Assembly: GCA_964615335.1 (NCBI GenBank)
Contig: CAZTMT010000010.1
Span: 62,001-126,000 of the forward strand
From: HR10 sp964615335
GTDB lineage: Bacteria; Acidobacteriota; Blastocatellia; HR10
Direction of reading: 5' to 3'
DNA: 64,000 nt
A model generated the notes under the pieces. The model was not told where the DNA came from and searched no databases. It was given only the letters and a program-made list of their open reading frames with translations. Shown here piece by piece: positions 8,777 through 15,004 of this stretch (positions are counted from its first letter, which is position 1; each line of letters starts with the position of its first letter). Both the position numbers and the translations under genes were made by a program.

Positions 8777-9262
8777 ATGAAACCGAACATCGGACTGGCG
8801 GAGAAGCAGCGCGCGGGAGTCGTAGAGATCCTCAACACGCTCCTGGCCGATGAATTCGTCCTCTACACGAAGACGAGGAACTATCACTGGAACGTCACGG
8901 GGCCTCAATTCCACGAGCTGCATCAGTTCTTCGAGGAGCAGTACGAGGCCTTGAGCGACATCGTGGATGAGGTCGCCGAGCGCATCCGCGCGCTGGGGGG
9001 AGAGGCCCTGGGGACGCTCGCGGAATTCCTCAAACGGACGCGCCTCAAGGAGCATCCGGGCAAGTATCCGAGCGCCCGCGCGATGCTGGAGAATCTTCTG
9101 AACGATCATGAGACGATCATTCGCTGCGTGCGGGAGGATCTGGAGACCTGCGCCGAGAAGTACCGGGACATGGGGACGAACGATTTCTTGACCGAGCTTA
9201 TGCAGCGGCACGAGAAGATGGCGTGGATGCTCCGCGCGTTCCTTCAGGGAGAATCCCTCTGA
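8777..9262 (+). CDS. dps: Dps-family ferritin-like DNA-protection protein
   Basis: 161 aa, preceded by GAGGGAGGAATCC. The Dps core is clear: NTLLADEFVLYTKTRNYHWNVTG, then FHELHQFFEEQYEALSDIVDEVAERIRALGG, which supply the inter-subunit ferroxidase His, Asp and Glu ligands. Twelve-mers of this family oxidise ferrous iron with hydrogen peroxide and store the mineral, some also binding DNA. The N-terminal tail is short with few Lys/Arg, so DNA binding is uncertain. Its position as the last gene of the rubrerythrin operon agrees with a peroxide/iron role. Confidence 0.92.
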   Translation: MKPNIGLAEKQRAGVVEILNTLLADEFVLYTKTRNYHWNVTGPQFHELHQFFEEQYEALSDIVDEVAERIRALGGEALGTLAEFLKRTRLKEHPGKYPSARAMLENLLNDHETIIRCVREDLETCAEKYRDMGTNDFLTELMQRHEKMAWMLRAFLQGESL

Positions 9263-9277
9263 ACCCCGGACGATCTC

Positions 9278-10042
9278 ATGAATCGGCTCCCGAAGGTTCT
9301 CTTCCGCTGGCGGCGAGACGCCGGATGTGCGGTCACAAGGGCGTTCTGGTGCGGCGCCGGGTTCGGACTCCTGCTGATGTGGGGGATAGCCGCGGCGGAG
9401 ATCGCCTGGGGACAACAGGCCAAACCCTTCCGCGCGCTCTCCGGATACGTCGTGGACGAGCAGTTCTCCGCCTTGCGGCGAGAGCCGACGGTGAAAGGGC
9501 CTATCATTCGGAGGCTGCGCGTGGGGCGACTTGTCGCGGTCCTGGGTCCGAAGCGCCGCGCCGATGGAATGCTCTTTTATCGTGTGGCGGCGACGCGGCG
9601 CACGCGCGGATGGATTCACGAGCGAGCATTCGTCATGCCGGCCCGCGCCGGGGATGATCGCCGCCTTCTGGAGCTCATCGAACAGGCCCAGGGGTTCCGC
9701 CGCTTGCAATTAGCCCACATCTTCGTCGTGCATTTTGAGCGCTCGCCGCTTCGTCCCCGAGCGCTTCTTCTGCTGGCGGAGGAGGCCGAACGCGCGGCGC
9801 AAGAAGTGACTGCTCGCCTGCGACGAGAGTTCCGCGAGCTCACCCCGGAGTCTCCGTCGGCCCGGCGCCAGTTCTATCTGAACGATGAGAGCCTGGACCG
9901 ATACAATCGCCTGGGGATCACTTTCGATTACGATGAAGCGGGGGATCGCCTCGTCTACGACGGATGGGCGTATCGGGAGATCCTCGCGCGGCATCCCCGG
10001 AGTGCCGAAGCCCTCCGGGCGCGCGAGCGCCTCCGACCCTGA
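9278..10042 (+). CDS. Secreted SH3-like-domain protein of unknown function
   Basis: 254 aa. The N-terminus is basic, then hydrophobic (AFWCGAGFGLLLMWGIAAAEIAWG), consistent with a signal peptide or anchor ending near residue 45. Residues about 55-120 look like a bacterial SH3 domain (SALRREPTVKGPIIRRLRVGRLVAVLG...GWIHERAFV). The remainder is helical and charged, ending in a short motif HPRSAEALRARERLRP reminiscent of a TPR-like end. No catalytic residues were recognised. It starts 15 bp after dps with only a weak ribosome site and may be the distal gene of that operon. It is probably periplasmic or envelope-associated. Confidence 0.65.
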   Translation: MNRLPKVLFRWRRDAGCAVTRAFWCGAGFGLLLMWGIAAAEIAWGQQAKPFRALSGYVVDEQFSALRREPTVKGPIIRRLRVGRLVAVLGPKRRADGMLFYRVAATRRTRGWIHERAFVMPARAGDDRRLLELIEQAQGFRRLQLAHIFVVHFERSPLRPRALLLLAEEAERAAQEVTARLRREFRELTPESPSARRQFYLNDESLDRYNRLGITFDYDEAGDRLVYDGWAYREILARHPRSAEALRARERLRP

Positions 10043-10066
10043 CAGGGGAGCGGGGCCTTTCCCCTA

Positions 10067-10095
10067 TTGCTTCGCGCCGAGATTATTGCTATCTT
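10067..10095 (+). promoter_or_regulatory. Candidate promoter for the LysW-like gene
   Basis: TTGCTT (10067-10072), 17-bp spacer, TATCTT (10090-10095). Transcription would begin near 10102, leaving a leader of about 38 nt with the strong AAGGAGG site at 10124-10130. Confidence 0.5.
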
Positions 10096-10139
10096 TCGCC
10101 CGGTTTGCTGAGTCACAACAGCAAAGGAGGATGCGTGCT

Positions 10140-10334
10140 ATGCCATCGGGAATCTGTCCGGAGTGCGACAGCGAGGTCCCCGTCTCCCCGGATGTCGAGA
10201 TCGGGGACTTCGTGACCTGTCCGGAATGCGATACGGAGCTGGAAGTGGTCGAGCTGGATCCGCTGGAGCTGGATGTCGTCTCGGAGTTCGAGGAGGACTT
10301 CACCGAAGAGGATGAGGAGGAAGAGGAGTGGTAG
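10140..10334 (+). CDS. LysW-like zinc-ribbon protein with altered C-terminus
   Basis: 64 aa from the ATG at 10140, 9 nt after AAGGAGG (an ATG at 10131 abuts the ribosome site and is unlikely). Two CPEC knuckles (residues 6-9 and 27-30) form a zinc ribbon, followed by ELEVVELDPLELDVV, which closely resembles LysW, the amino-group carrier protein of lysine/arginine synthesis. LysW ends in EDWGE and its terminal Glu carries the substrate. Here the acidic tail ends in a run of Glu and a terminal Trp, with TAG directly after TGG, so the carrier Glu is missing. No lysX/lysZ homologues are nearby. It is either a LysW-derived protein with another role or a carrier truncated by a point change. Confidence 0.75.
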   Translation: MPSGICPECDSEVPVSPDVEIGDFVTCPECDTELEVVELDPLELDVVSEFEEDFTEEDEEEEEW

Positions 10335-10338
10335 GCGC

Positions 10339-11271
10339 TCACCCCCGAGGAGCGAAATAGCCCGGGCGGCTCTGCCGGATGAGGAGGCCGGGACGTTTGA
10401 CGGTCACCGTGATCCGGTGAAATTGCCCATCCCGCCGATGTTCCGCAGGAGGATAATAAGCAAGGGTGTAGCTGGCTCGGATCTCCTCGGCGATCGCTCG
10501 AAAAATGGGCGTGAAATCCGGCTCCTCGGCCGAGAAGTCGCGCCCGCCCGTCTGCCGTACAATCCCTGACGCATCGAGCAATGTGGGAACGCGCCTTCGC
10601 CCGGTGACCGAGAGGATGTAGGAAGGCAGGGTGATGGAGTAAATGGTGACGTCGGCCGCGTTGGCTCGCCGGATCACTTCGAGGTGGCTGATCGTGCTCG
10701 TGTAATCGAAGCCGTCGGTGATGACGATCACGACGCGACGGACCTGCCGCCCCTGACGCCACCGCGGCGCTTCCCGACTCAGGAGAGTGACGGCTCGGTC
10801 CAGGGCGTCATAAAGGCGCGTGCGCCCTCCCACCTCGCGGGCTTTCTCGAAGGCGCGCTCGATGAGCACCGGATCGCTTGTGAATTTCTGGAATACACGA
10901 ATGCGATCGTTGAAGCCGATGACGGCGAAGACAGACTCCGGGTGCAGGAGGCGGAGGAACTGGCGCGCGGCATGCTGCTGCTCGGCGATCTGAGGGCCGA
11001 CGCTGCCGGACGTATCCAGAGCGAAGACGACGGCCAGAGGACGGGAGAGCTCCGCTCGAATTTGCGCCTCGAAGAAGGCGATCGGCTGCGGGACGCCATC
11101 ATGATACAGCTCGAAATCCTCCTGCCGGAGATCGGTCACATAGTTCCCCTCGGCGTCAAGAACTGTGACATCCACCGTCACCAGATCGCTCCTCAGAGAG
11201 ATCTGAAGCAGGAGCACCAGCAGCAGAGGCAACCCCTTCCTCGGTTCCCGCGCGCTCATCCCATGCTCCAT
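10339..11271 (-). CDS. VWFA-related acidobacterial-type secreted protein
   Basis: About 310 aa; ATGs at 11271 and 11259 are both usable and a TTG at 11280 is less likely. A short hydrophobic segment (GLPLLLVLLLQISL) forms a signal peptide. It is followed by an SDLVTVDVTVLDAEGNYVTDLRQEDFELYHDG domain and a VWFA domain with the metal-ion-dependent adhesion motif DTSGS, a downstream Thr/Asp (GRTRLYDAL) and VVIVITDGFD. This architecture is characteristic of the VWFA-related family expanded in Acidobacteriota; its function is unknown, presumably protein binding in the periplasm. It converges on the LysW-like gene with 4 bp between them. Confidence 0.85.
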   Translation of the reverse strand: MEHGMSAREPRKGLPLLLVLLLQISLRSDLVTVDVTVLDAEGNYVTDLRQEDFELYHDGVPQPIAFFEAQIRAELSRPLAVVFALDTSGSVGPQIAEQQHAARQFLRLLHPESVFAVIGFNDRIRVFQKFTSDPVLIERAFEKAREVGGRTRLYDALDRAVTLLSREAPRWRQGRQVRRVVIVITDGFDYTSTISHLEVIRRANAADVTIYSITLPSYILSVTGRRRVPTLLDASGIVRQTGGRDFSAEEPDFTPIFRAIAEEIRASYTLAYYPPAEHRRDGQFHRITVTVKRPGLLIRQSRPGYFAPRG

Positions 11272-11349
11272 TTTACCCAATTCCTTCTTCCTCTCGAAGA
11301 GAGGCTGGCCTTTCGTCCTATGATCTCCGGTGCGGCCCTCTTCGCGCCT

Positions 11350-11377
11350 TTGCGCTCCGGAGAGGTTGTGTTATTCT
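11350..11377 (+). promoter_or_regulatory. Candidate promoter for the carboxypeptidase-regulatory-like gene
   Basis: TTGCGC (11350-11355), 16-bp spacer, TATTCT (11372-11377), about 25 bp before the ATG at 11402. The -35 is a weak match. Confidence 0.35.
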
Positions 11378-11401
11378 TTCCCAGCGCGCGAGGATGGAGC
11401 G

Positions 11402-12046
11402 ATGATGCGATCGCTGTGCGTCACATTCTTCCTCTTGGCCTTTGCGCTCCCTCCTCTGGGGGGTGTTCCGAAAGATTCCCCGCGGGGGAGCATTCGAGGA
11501 CGGGTCGAGGATGAACGCGGTCGTCCTGTGGCTCAGGTGAGGGTTCGCGCGGTTGATCCTCCGACCAATCGGACGGTCGCCGAAACGGTGTCCGATGAGA
11601 AAGGGGAGTTCCTCCTGGAGGATCTCGCGCCCGGCCGCTACGCCCTTGTGTTCTCCTCGGCCGAGTATCAACCGACCGTGATTCGCTCGGTGACGGTCAA
11701 GGCCAAGCGTGAGACCGCACTCTCCGGGCCGGTTCGGCTTCGTCGCGCGGAGGCTTATGCGGTGATCAGCGGAGCGACCTTCGATCCGGATGGATTTCTC
11801 CTGCCGGGCGTCCGCGTCCTGCTCGAGCGCCTTCCCCTGGGAGAGGAAAAAGTATCCCCACTGCAACTGGAACAGGTGTCCAACTCCAGTGGGGAATTCG
11901 CCTTCCGCGTTCCCGGAGAGCACGGTCGCTACCGCCTCACGGCCACGGCGAAGGGATATGAGCCCGACGTCCAGATCGTCGAGGTCGGGGGATTGGAACG
12001 CCGTCGGGTCTCCCTTCGGTTGAAGGCGCGCACCCCCAAGAGGTGA
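11402..12046 (+). CDS. Secreted carboxypeptidase-regulatory-like (Ig-fold) protein
   Basis: 214 aa. The ATG at 11402 follows AGGATGGAG; the next codon is also ATG. A signal peptide (residues 1 to about 20) is followed by two beta-sandwich repeats of the carboxypeptidase regulatory type. The first is SIRGRVEDERGRPVAQVRVRAV...DEKGEFLLEDLAPGRYALVFSSAEY, and the second is AVISGATFDPDGFLLPGVRVLLE...NSSGEFAFRVPGEHGRYRLTATAKGY. Such domains occur on surface and TonB-dependent transport proteins and probably bind protein or glycan. There is no enzyme domain. It is followed after 4 bp by a small HTH protein, so the pair probably forms one transcript. Confidence 0.75.
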   Translation: MMRSLCVTFFLLAFALPPLGGVPKDSPRGSIRGRVEDERGRPVAQVRVRAVDPPTNRTVAETVSDEKGEFLLEDLAPGRYALVFSSAEYQPTVIRSVTVKAKRETALSGPVRLRRAEAYAVISGATFDPDGFLLPGVRVLLERLPLGEEKVSPLQLEQVSNSSGEFAFRVPGEHGRYRLTATAKGYEPDVQIVEVGGLERRRVSLRLKARTPKR

Positions 12047-12050
12047 AGCG

Positions 12051-12302
12051 ATGGAGAAACGGACCGAGTTCCTTACAGCCAAACAGTTGGCGGAGCTGCT
12101 GCAGGTCAGCGAGTCCACGGTCCATCGGCTGCGACGCAGCGGTCGGATTCCGGCCATCCAGCTCACCAGGCGCCTCATTCGGTTCCATCTGCGCGACGTC
12201 AAGATCGCCCTCGGGTGCGGGCGCGGCAAGATCGCGGAAGACGAGGAGCCGCCCGCGCGGCAGCTCTCGTTCGAGGACGTGTTCTCGGGGTTTCGAGATT
12301 AA
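12051..12302 (+). CDS. Helix-turn-helix (MerR/excisionase-type) DNA-binding protein
   Basis: 83 aa with an N-terminal winged-helix domain of the excisionase type: FLTAKQLAELLQVSESTVHRLRRSGRIPAIQLTRRLIRFHLRDVKIAL. The GAGGTGA ribosome site lies in the end of the previous gene. The tail (from about residue 58) is acidic and carries no recognised domain. There is no integrase or phage gene nearby, so excision seems unlikely. A small transcriptional regulator, possibly of the divergent or following genes, is more plausible. Confidence 0.75.
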   Translation: MEKRTEFLTAKQLAELLQVSESTVHRLRRSGRIPAIQLTRRLIRFHLRDVKIALGCGRGKIAEDEEPPARQLSFEDVFSGFRD

Positions 12303-12314
12303 GAAACATTTTCG

Positions 12315-12343
12315 TTGACAAACTCTCTCATGGCCTCTATCCT
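12315..12343 (+). promoter_or_regulatory. Sigma-70-type promoter for the PuuD-like/DsrE operon
   Basis: Consensus TTGACA (12315-12320), 17-bp spacer, TATCCT (12338-12343). The transcript would carry a leader of about 120 nt containing a small hairpin CTTTC-GAGC-GAAAG (12370-12383). Confidence 0.7.
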
Positions 12344-12471
12344 TATCCTCGTGTGGGTCGGGGCGGTGACTTTCGAGCGAAAGCGGTGAGGGGCGGAGAA
12401 GGGCTCCGCGCCGATTCCGGCGAGCACGAGTGAGAGGACCGGGGACCGACCTCAAGAGGAAAGGAGGATCT

Positions 12472-13275
12472 ATGGCGACACTGGGAATCGCGATGATTTT
12501 GCTGTGGGCTCTCGATCCGGCGTCGGGAGGAAGTACGTTTCACGCTCCGGATGCCACCTCGCTGTTCAAAATCTTTCTCCGCTGGGCTCATTTCGTGGCG
12601 GGGATTACGTGGATCGGGCTCCTTTATTTCTTCAATCTGGTGAACGTTTCGTTCATGCAGAAGCTCGATGCGCAGACGCGCGGCAAGGTCGTTCCCCTTT
12701 TGATGCCGCGGGCTCTCTGGTTCTTCCGATGGGGAGCCGTGGTGACGGTTCTTGTCGGGTTGACTTACTACGCCATGTACATCCTGCACACGGAGGCTCA
12801 GAATGCGGGGATCGGCACCTGGGGGACGCTCTTCAAGTGGTTGGGAGTCGTCCTGGTGACGTGGGTGATCATTTACGCTCTCTTGCAGCCGGTCTCCGGT
12901 GCGCTCAACAAGGGGTCCGTCCTGGCTCTTCTGGTCATCGTGTTGATCCTGGCTATGTCCTGGGTCATCGTCCGGATGCTCAGCGCTCCGGGACCCACGG
13001 GCGAGACGCTCGGGAACAAATCGCTCTCGATCGGGCTCGGGGGAGCATACGGGATCATCATGCTCCTGAACGTGTGGGGGATCATCTGGCGGGCGCAGAA
13101 GCGCGTCATCGCCTGGACTCGCGAGAGCGCCGAGAAGGGGACGCCCGTGCCTCCGGAATCGGCCAAGCTCGCGCGGAGAGCTTTCCTGGCGTCGCGCCTG
13201 AACGCGTGGCTCTCGCTCCCGATGCTCTTCTTCATGGGGGCATCTCACGGCGATTACATCTGGTTCGCGAAATAG
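12472..13275 (+). CDS. PuuD-like (urate oxidase N-terminal family) membrane protein
   Basis: 267 aa, ATG behind AAAGGAGGATCT. It is predicted as polytopic: hydrophobic stretches at about 1-15, 35-60, 85-110, 125-150, 160-180, 190-215 and near the C-terminus. Conserved family features include FLRWAHFVAGITWIGLLYFFNLVN, LMPRALWFFRWGAVVTVLVGLTYY and the His residues suited to haem binding. Full-length PuuD-type proteins carry a C-terminal cytochrome c domain with CxxCH; that is absent here. Many bacteria carry this short membrane-only form with no known substrate. There are no purine genes in the window, so urate oxidation should not be assumed. DsrE-type sulfur proteins follow downstream. Confidence 0.7.
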   Translation: MATLGIAMILLWALDPASGGSTFHAPDATSLFKIFLRWAHFVAGITWIGLLYFFNLVNVSFMQKLDAQTRGKVVPLLMPRALWFFRWGAVVTVLVGLTYYAMYILHTEAQNAGIGTWGTLFKWLGVVLVTWVIIYALLQPVSGALNKGSVLALLVIVLILAMSWVIVRMLSAPGPTGETLGNKSLSIGLGGAYGIIMLLNVWGIIWRAQKRVIAWTRESAEKGTPVPPESAKLARRAFLASRLNAWLSLPMLFFMGASHGDYIWFAK

Positions 13276-13373
13276 CCGCCGACCCCACATGGTGAGAAGG
13301 CTGGAGACGGCAGAGCCCAACGACATGGGCTCAAAAGGGAGAATTTTGGGTGAGAGTTACCGGAGGGAAAACG

Positions 13374-13700
13374 ATGAGCCGATATGTGATCGTCACCAGT
13401 CGCGATCTCCACGAGTATGCGAGCAGCCCCCACATCCTCGAACTGGCGGGATCGCTGAAGAATCGCGGGCATGAGGTCACTCTCTATCTCATCGAGAACG
13501 GCGTCCTGGCGGCCCGCCAGGGGGCGCAGCTCGGCCGGCGCTTGAGCGAGCTGAGTCGCGCTGGCGTCGCGATCCTCGCCGAGGACATCTCGGCGAAGGC
13601 GCGCGGCATCGAGCAGCTCGCCGAGGGCGTGCGCCTCTCGAATATGGATGAGCTGGCCGATCTCATCGTGGATGGCTGCGATAAGGTCATCTGGTACTAG
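13374..13700 (+). CDS. DsrE-family small protein
   Basis: 108 aa; ATG at 13374 follows CGGAGGG. The fold pattern is that of DsrE/DsrF: an N-terminal strand YVIVTSRDL, then HILELAGSLKNRGHEVTLYLIENGVLAAR and an Ile-rich strand VAILAEDISAKARGI, ending NMDELADLIVDGCDKVIWY. The only Cys is near the C-terminus (DGCDKV), where DsrH/TusB proteins also hold a Cys. Relatives pass persulfide sulfur in oxidation pathways or tRNA thiolation. It is the first of three DsrE-like genes in a row. Confidence 0.75.
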   Translation: MSRYVIVTSRDLHEYASSPHILELAGSLKNRGHEVTLYLIENGVLAARQGAQLGRRLSELSRAGVAILAEDISAKARGIEQLAEGVRLSNMDELADLIVDGCDKVIWY

Positions 13701-13807
13701 GGCGCTCCGATCCTCCGGAGTGTGCCCCGGAGGGGAAGTCGAGCGATCACTACAGATCCGCGTGCGAAGATCTCGCCGCGGAGAGTTCTCTTGAGGAGGT
13801 GAGTGTT

Positions 13808-14233
13808 ATGGCCGAGCGCAATGGCGTCAAGAGCGTCGCTATCGTCCTGGCGACGGGATCTTACGAACGCGAAGCTCCGACGACGATCCTTCGTCTGGCG
13901 GAGAAGCTTCTGCAGCGGGGAGTCAACGTCAACGTCTGGGCCTTTGAAGAGGCCGTCACGCTGACCAATAAAGATCAGATTGACCATAGCGAGCCGGGCG
14001 CGCTGCAGGGAGTCCTGGGCGAGAAGCATTCTCACGTGAGCAAGTACATTGATATGCTTCTGCGCGCCGGTCTGCACGGAGCCAAATTGGACTGGGTTTC
14101 GTGCATCCTCTGCGTGCAAGAGCGCGGTGTGGAGAAGCATCAGATGAATTCGGTGACGATCGGAACGCTCGGAGACCTCTGGAAGTTCGTTCGGGCGGCC
14201 GACCGGGTCATCACGATCCCCTCGTACCGATGA
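13808..14233 (+). CDS. DsrE/DsrF-like protein
   Basis: 141 aa; ATG at 13808 is preceded by GAGGAGG with 8 nt spacing (the upstream GTG overlaps the ribosome site). The DsrE-type core is GVKSVAIVLATGSYEREAPTTILRLAEKLLQRGVNVNVWAFEEAV. The segment LDWVSCILCVQERGV supplies two Cys in the position where DsrE carries its sulfur-accepting Cys. The protein ends RVITIPSYR. It is probably a cytoplasmic persulfide-handling subunit working with its two neighbours, as DsrEFH or TusBCD do. Substrate and partner are unknown. Confidence 0.75.
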   Translation: MAERNGVKSVAIVLATGSYEREAPTTILRLAEKLLQRGVNVNVWAFEEAVTLTNKDQIDHSEPGALQGVLGEKHSHVSKYIDMLLRAGLHGAKLDWVSCILCVQERGVEKHQMNSVTIGTLGDLWKFVRAADRVITIPSYR

Positions 14234-14255
14234 GGCGCGCCAAGGAGGAGGGAAT

Positions 14256-14645
14256 ATGGCGGAGAAAGCGCTTGTGATCTTCGAGAAACCGATCTATCTG
14301 TGCATGGAGCCCGTGGATCCGCATCTTTTCGCGACGGCGTTCGGCGTCGTGGAGACGCCGGTCGAGGTGAACGTCCTGCTCCGCGATTCGGCCGTCACTT
14401 ATGCTGTCGAGCGTCAGGATCTGAAAGGGGCCAAGATCCTCGGCGTGGACGTACAGGAGTTCGATACCAATCCCGCGCGCGTCGTGAAATTCATGCTCGA
14501 GCATGGGGGGCAGGTCTACGTGGTCAAGGAAGATGCCGAGGCCCGGGGGATCACCGAGACCGATCTCGTCTCCGGTGTGCGCGTCATCCCGCGAGAGGAG
14601 ACCGTCGGCCTGATCGAAGCCCATGATGCCGTGATGGTTTGGTGA
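14256..14645 (+). CDS. DsrE-family protein
   Basis: 129 aa, ribosome site AAGGAGGAGGG. The pattern is shared with the preceding DsrE-like genes: a KALVIFEKPIYLCMEP start, a central VNVLLRDSAVTYAVERQD, then FDTNPARVVKFMLEHGGQVYVVKEDAEARGI, ending AHDAVMVW, a C-terminal Trp as in DsrH/TusB-like proteins. A single Cys lies at about residue 16 rather than at the usual DsrE position. The GTGA at its stop may couple it to the TusA-like gene. Confidence 0.7.
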   Translation: MAEKALVIFEKPIYLCMEPVDPHLFATAFGVVETPVEVNVLLRDSAVTYAVERQDLKGAKILGVDVQEFDTNPARVVKFMLEHGGQVYVVKEDAEARGITETDLVSGVRVIPREETVGLIEAHDAVMVW

Positions 14646-14659
14646 GAGCGGAGAAGCGT

Positions 14660-14911
14660 GTGAGCGCGGATACGCTGCGCGTGGAAAAGACGCTCGACGT
14701 CCGAGGCCTCTTCAATCCGATCGACTGTCGAAGCCTCGGCGTCATCAAGCTCGCCCTGCAGGACATGCGTCCCGGGCAGGTCCTGGAAGTGCTGGCCAAT
14801 CGCTTCCAGCAGCGCGAGATCCAGGCGTGGGTGAAGAAATTCTCCCATCGCCTCCTGCACGAAGTGGATGAGCAGGGGCTGGTGAGAATCTACATCGCGA
14901 AAGGGCAGTGA
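14660..14911 (+). CDS. TusA-like protein lacking the CPxP cysteine
   Basis: 83 aa using the GTG at 14660 (GGAG 8 nt upstream); a GTG at 14642 overlapping the previous stop is an alternative. The TusA/SirA fold is evident in KTLDVRGLFNPIDCRSLGVIKLALQDMRPGQVLEVLANR. TusA proteins carry sulfur on the first Cys of CPxP; here that position is NPID and the only Cys lies a few residues later (IDC). Either the Cys has shifted or the protein no longer carries sulfur this way. It is the last gene of the DsrE operon, which supports a sulfur-relay function overall. Confidence 0.7.
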   Translation: MSADTLRVEKTLDVRGLFNPIDCRSLGVIKLALQDMRPGQVLEVLANRFQQREIQAWVKKFSHRLLHEVDEQGLVRIYIAKGQ

Positions 14912-14945
14912 CGTGCTGGATGACTTCCGGTGAGGATCCTCATCG

Positions 14946-14969
14946 GGCGCCCTGAATTTTCAGGACGCC
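14946..14969. terminator. Hairpin between convergent TusA-like and spoVR genes
   Basis: GGCG-c-CCTGA-ATTT-TCAGG-a-CGCC forms a 9-bp stem with one mismatch in the 93-bp gap between convergent genes. A pyrimidine-rich T run follows on the + strand only loosely. It is a probable bidirectional terminator. Confidence 0.4.
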
Positions 14970-15004
14970 TGGGGTTTCTCTCTTTCCGCCTCCTGCGCCA
15001 GGGC

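Noticed and set aside
12051..12302. Excisionase of a mobile element
   Set aside because: No integrase, att site or phage gene is near; only the HTH fold matches.
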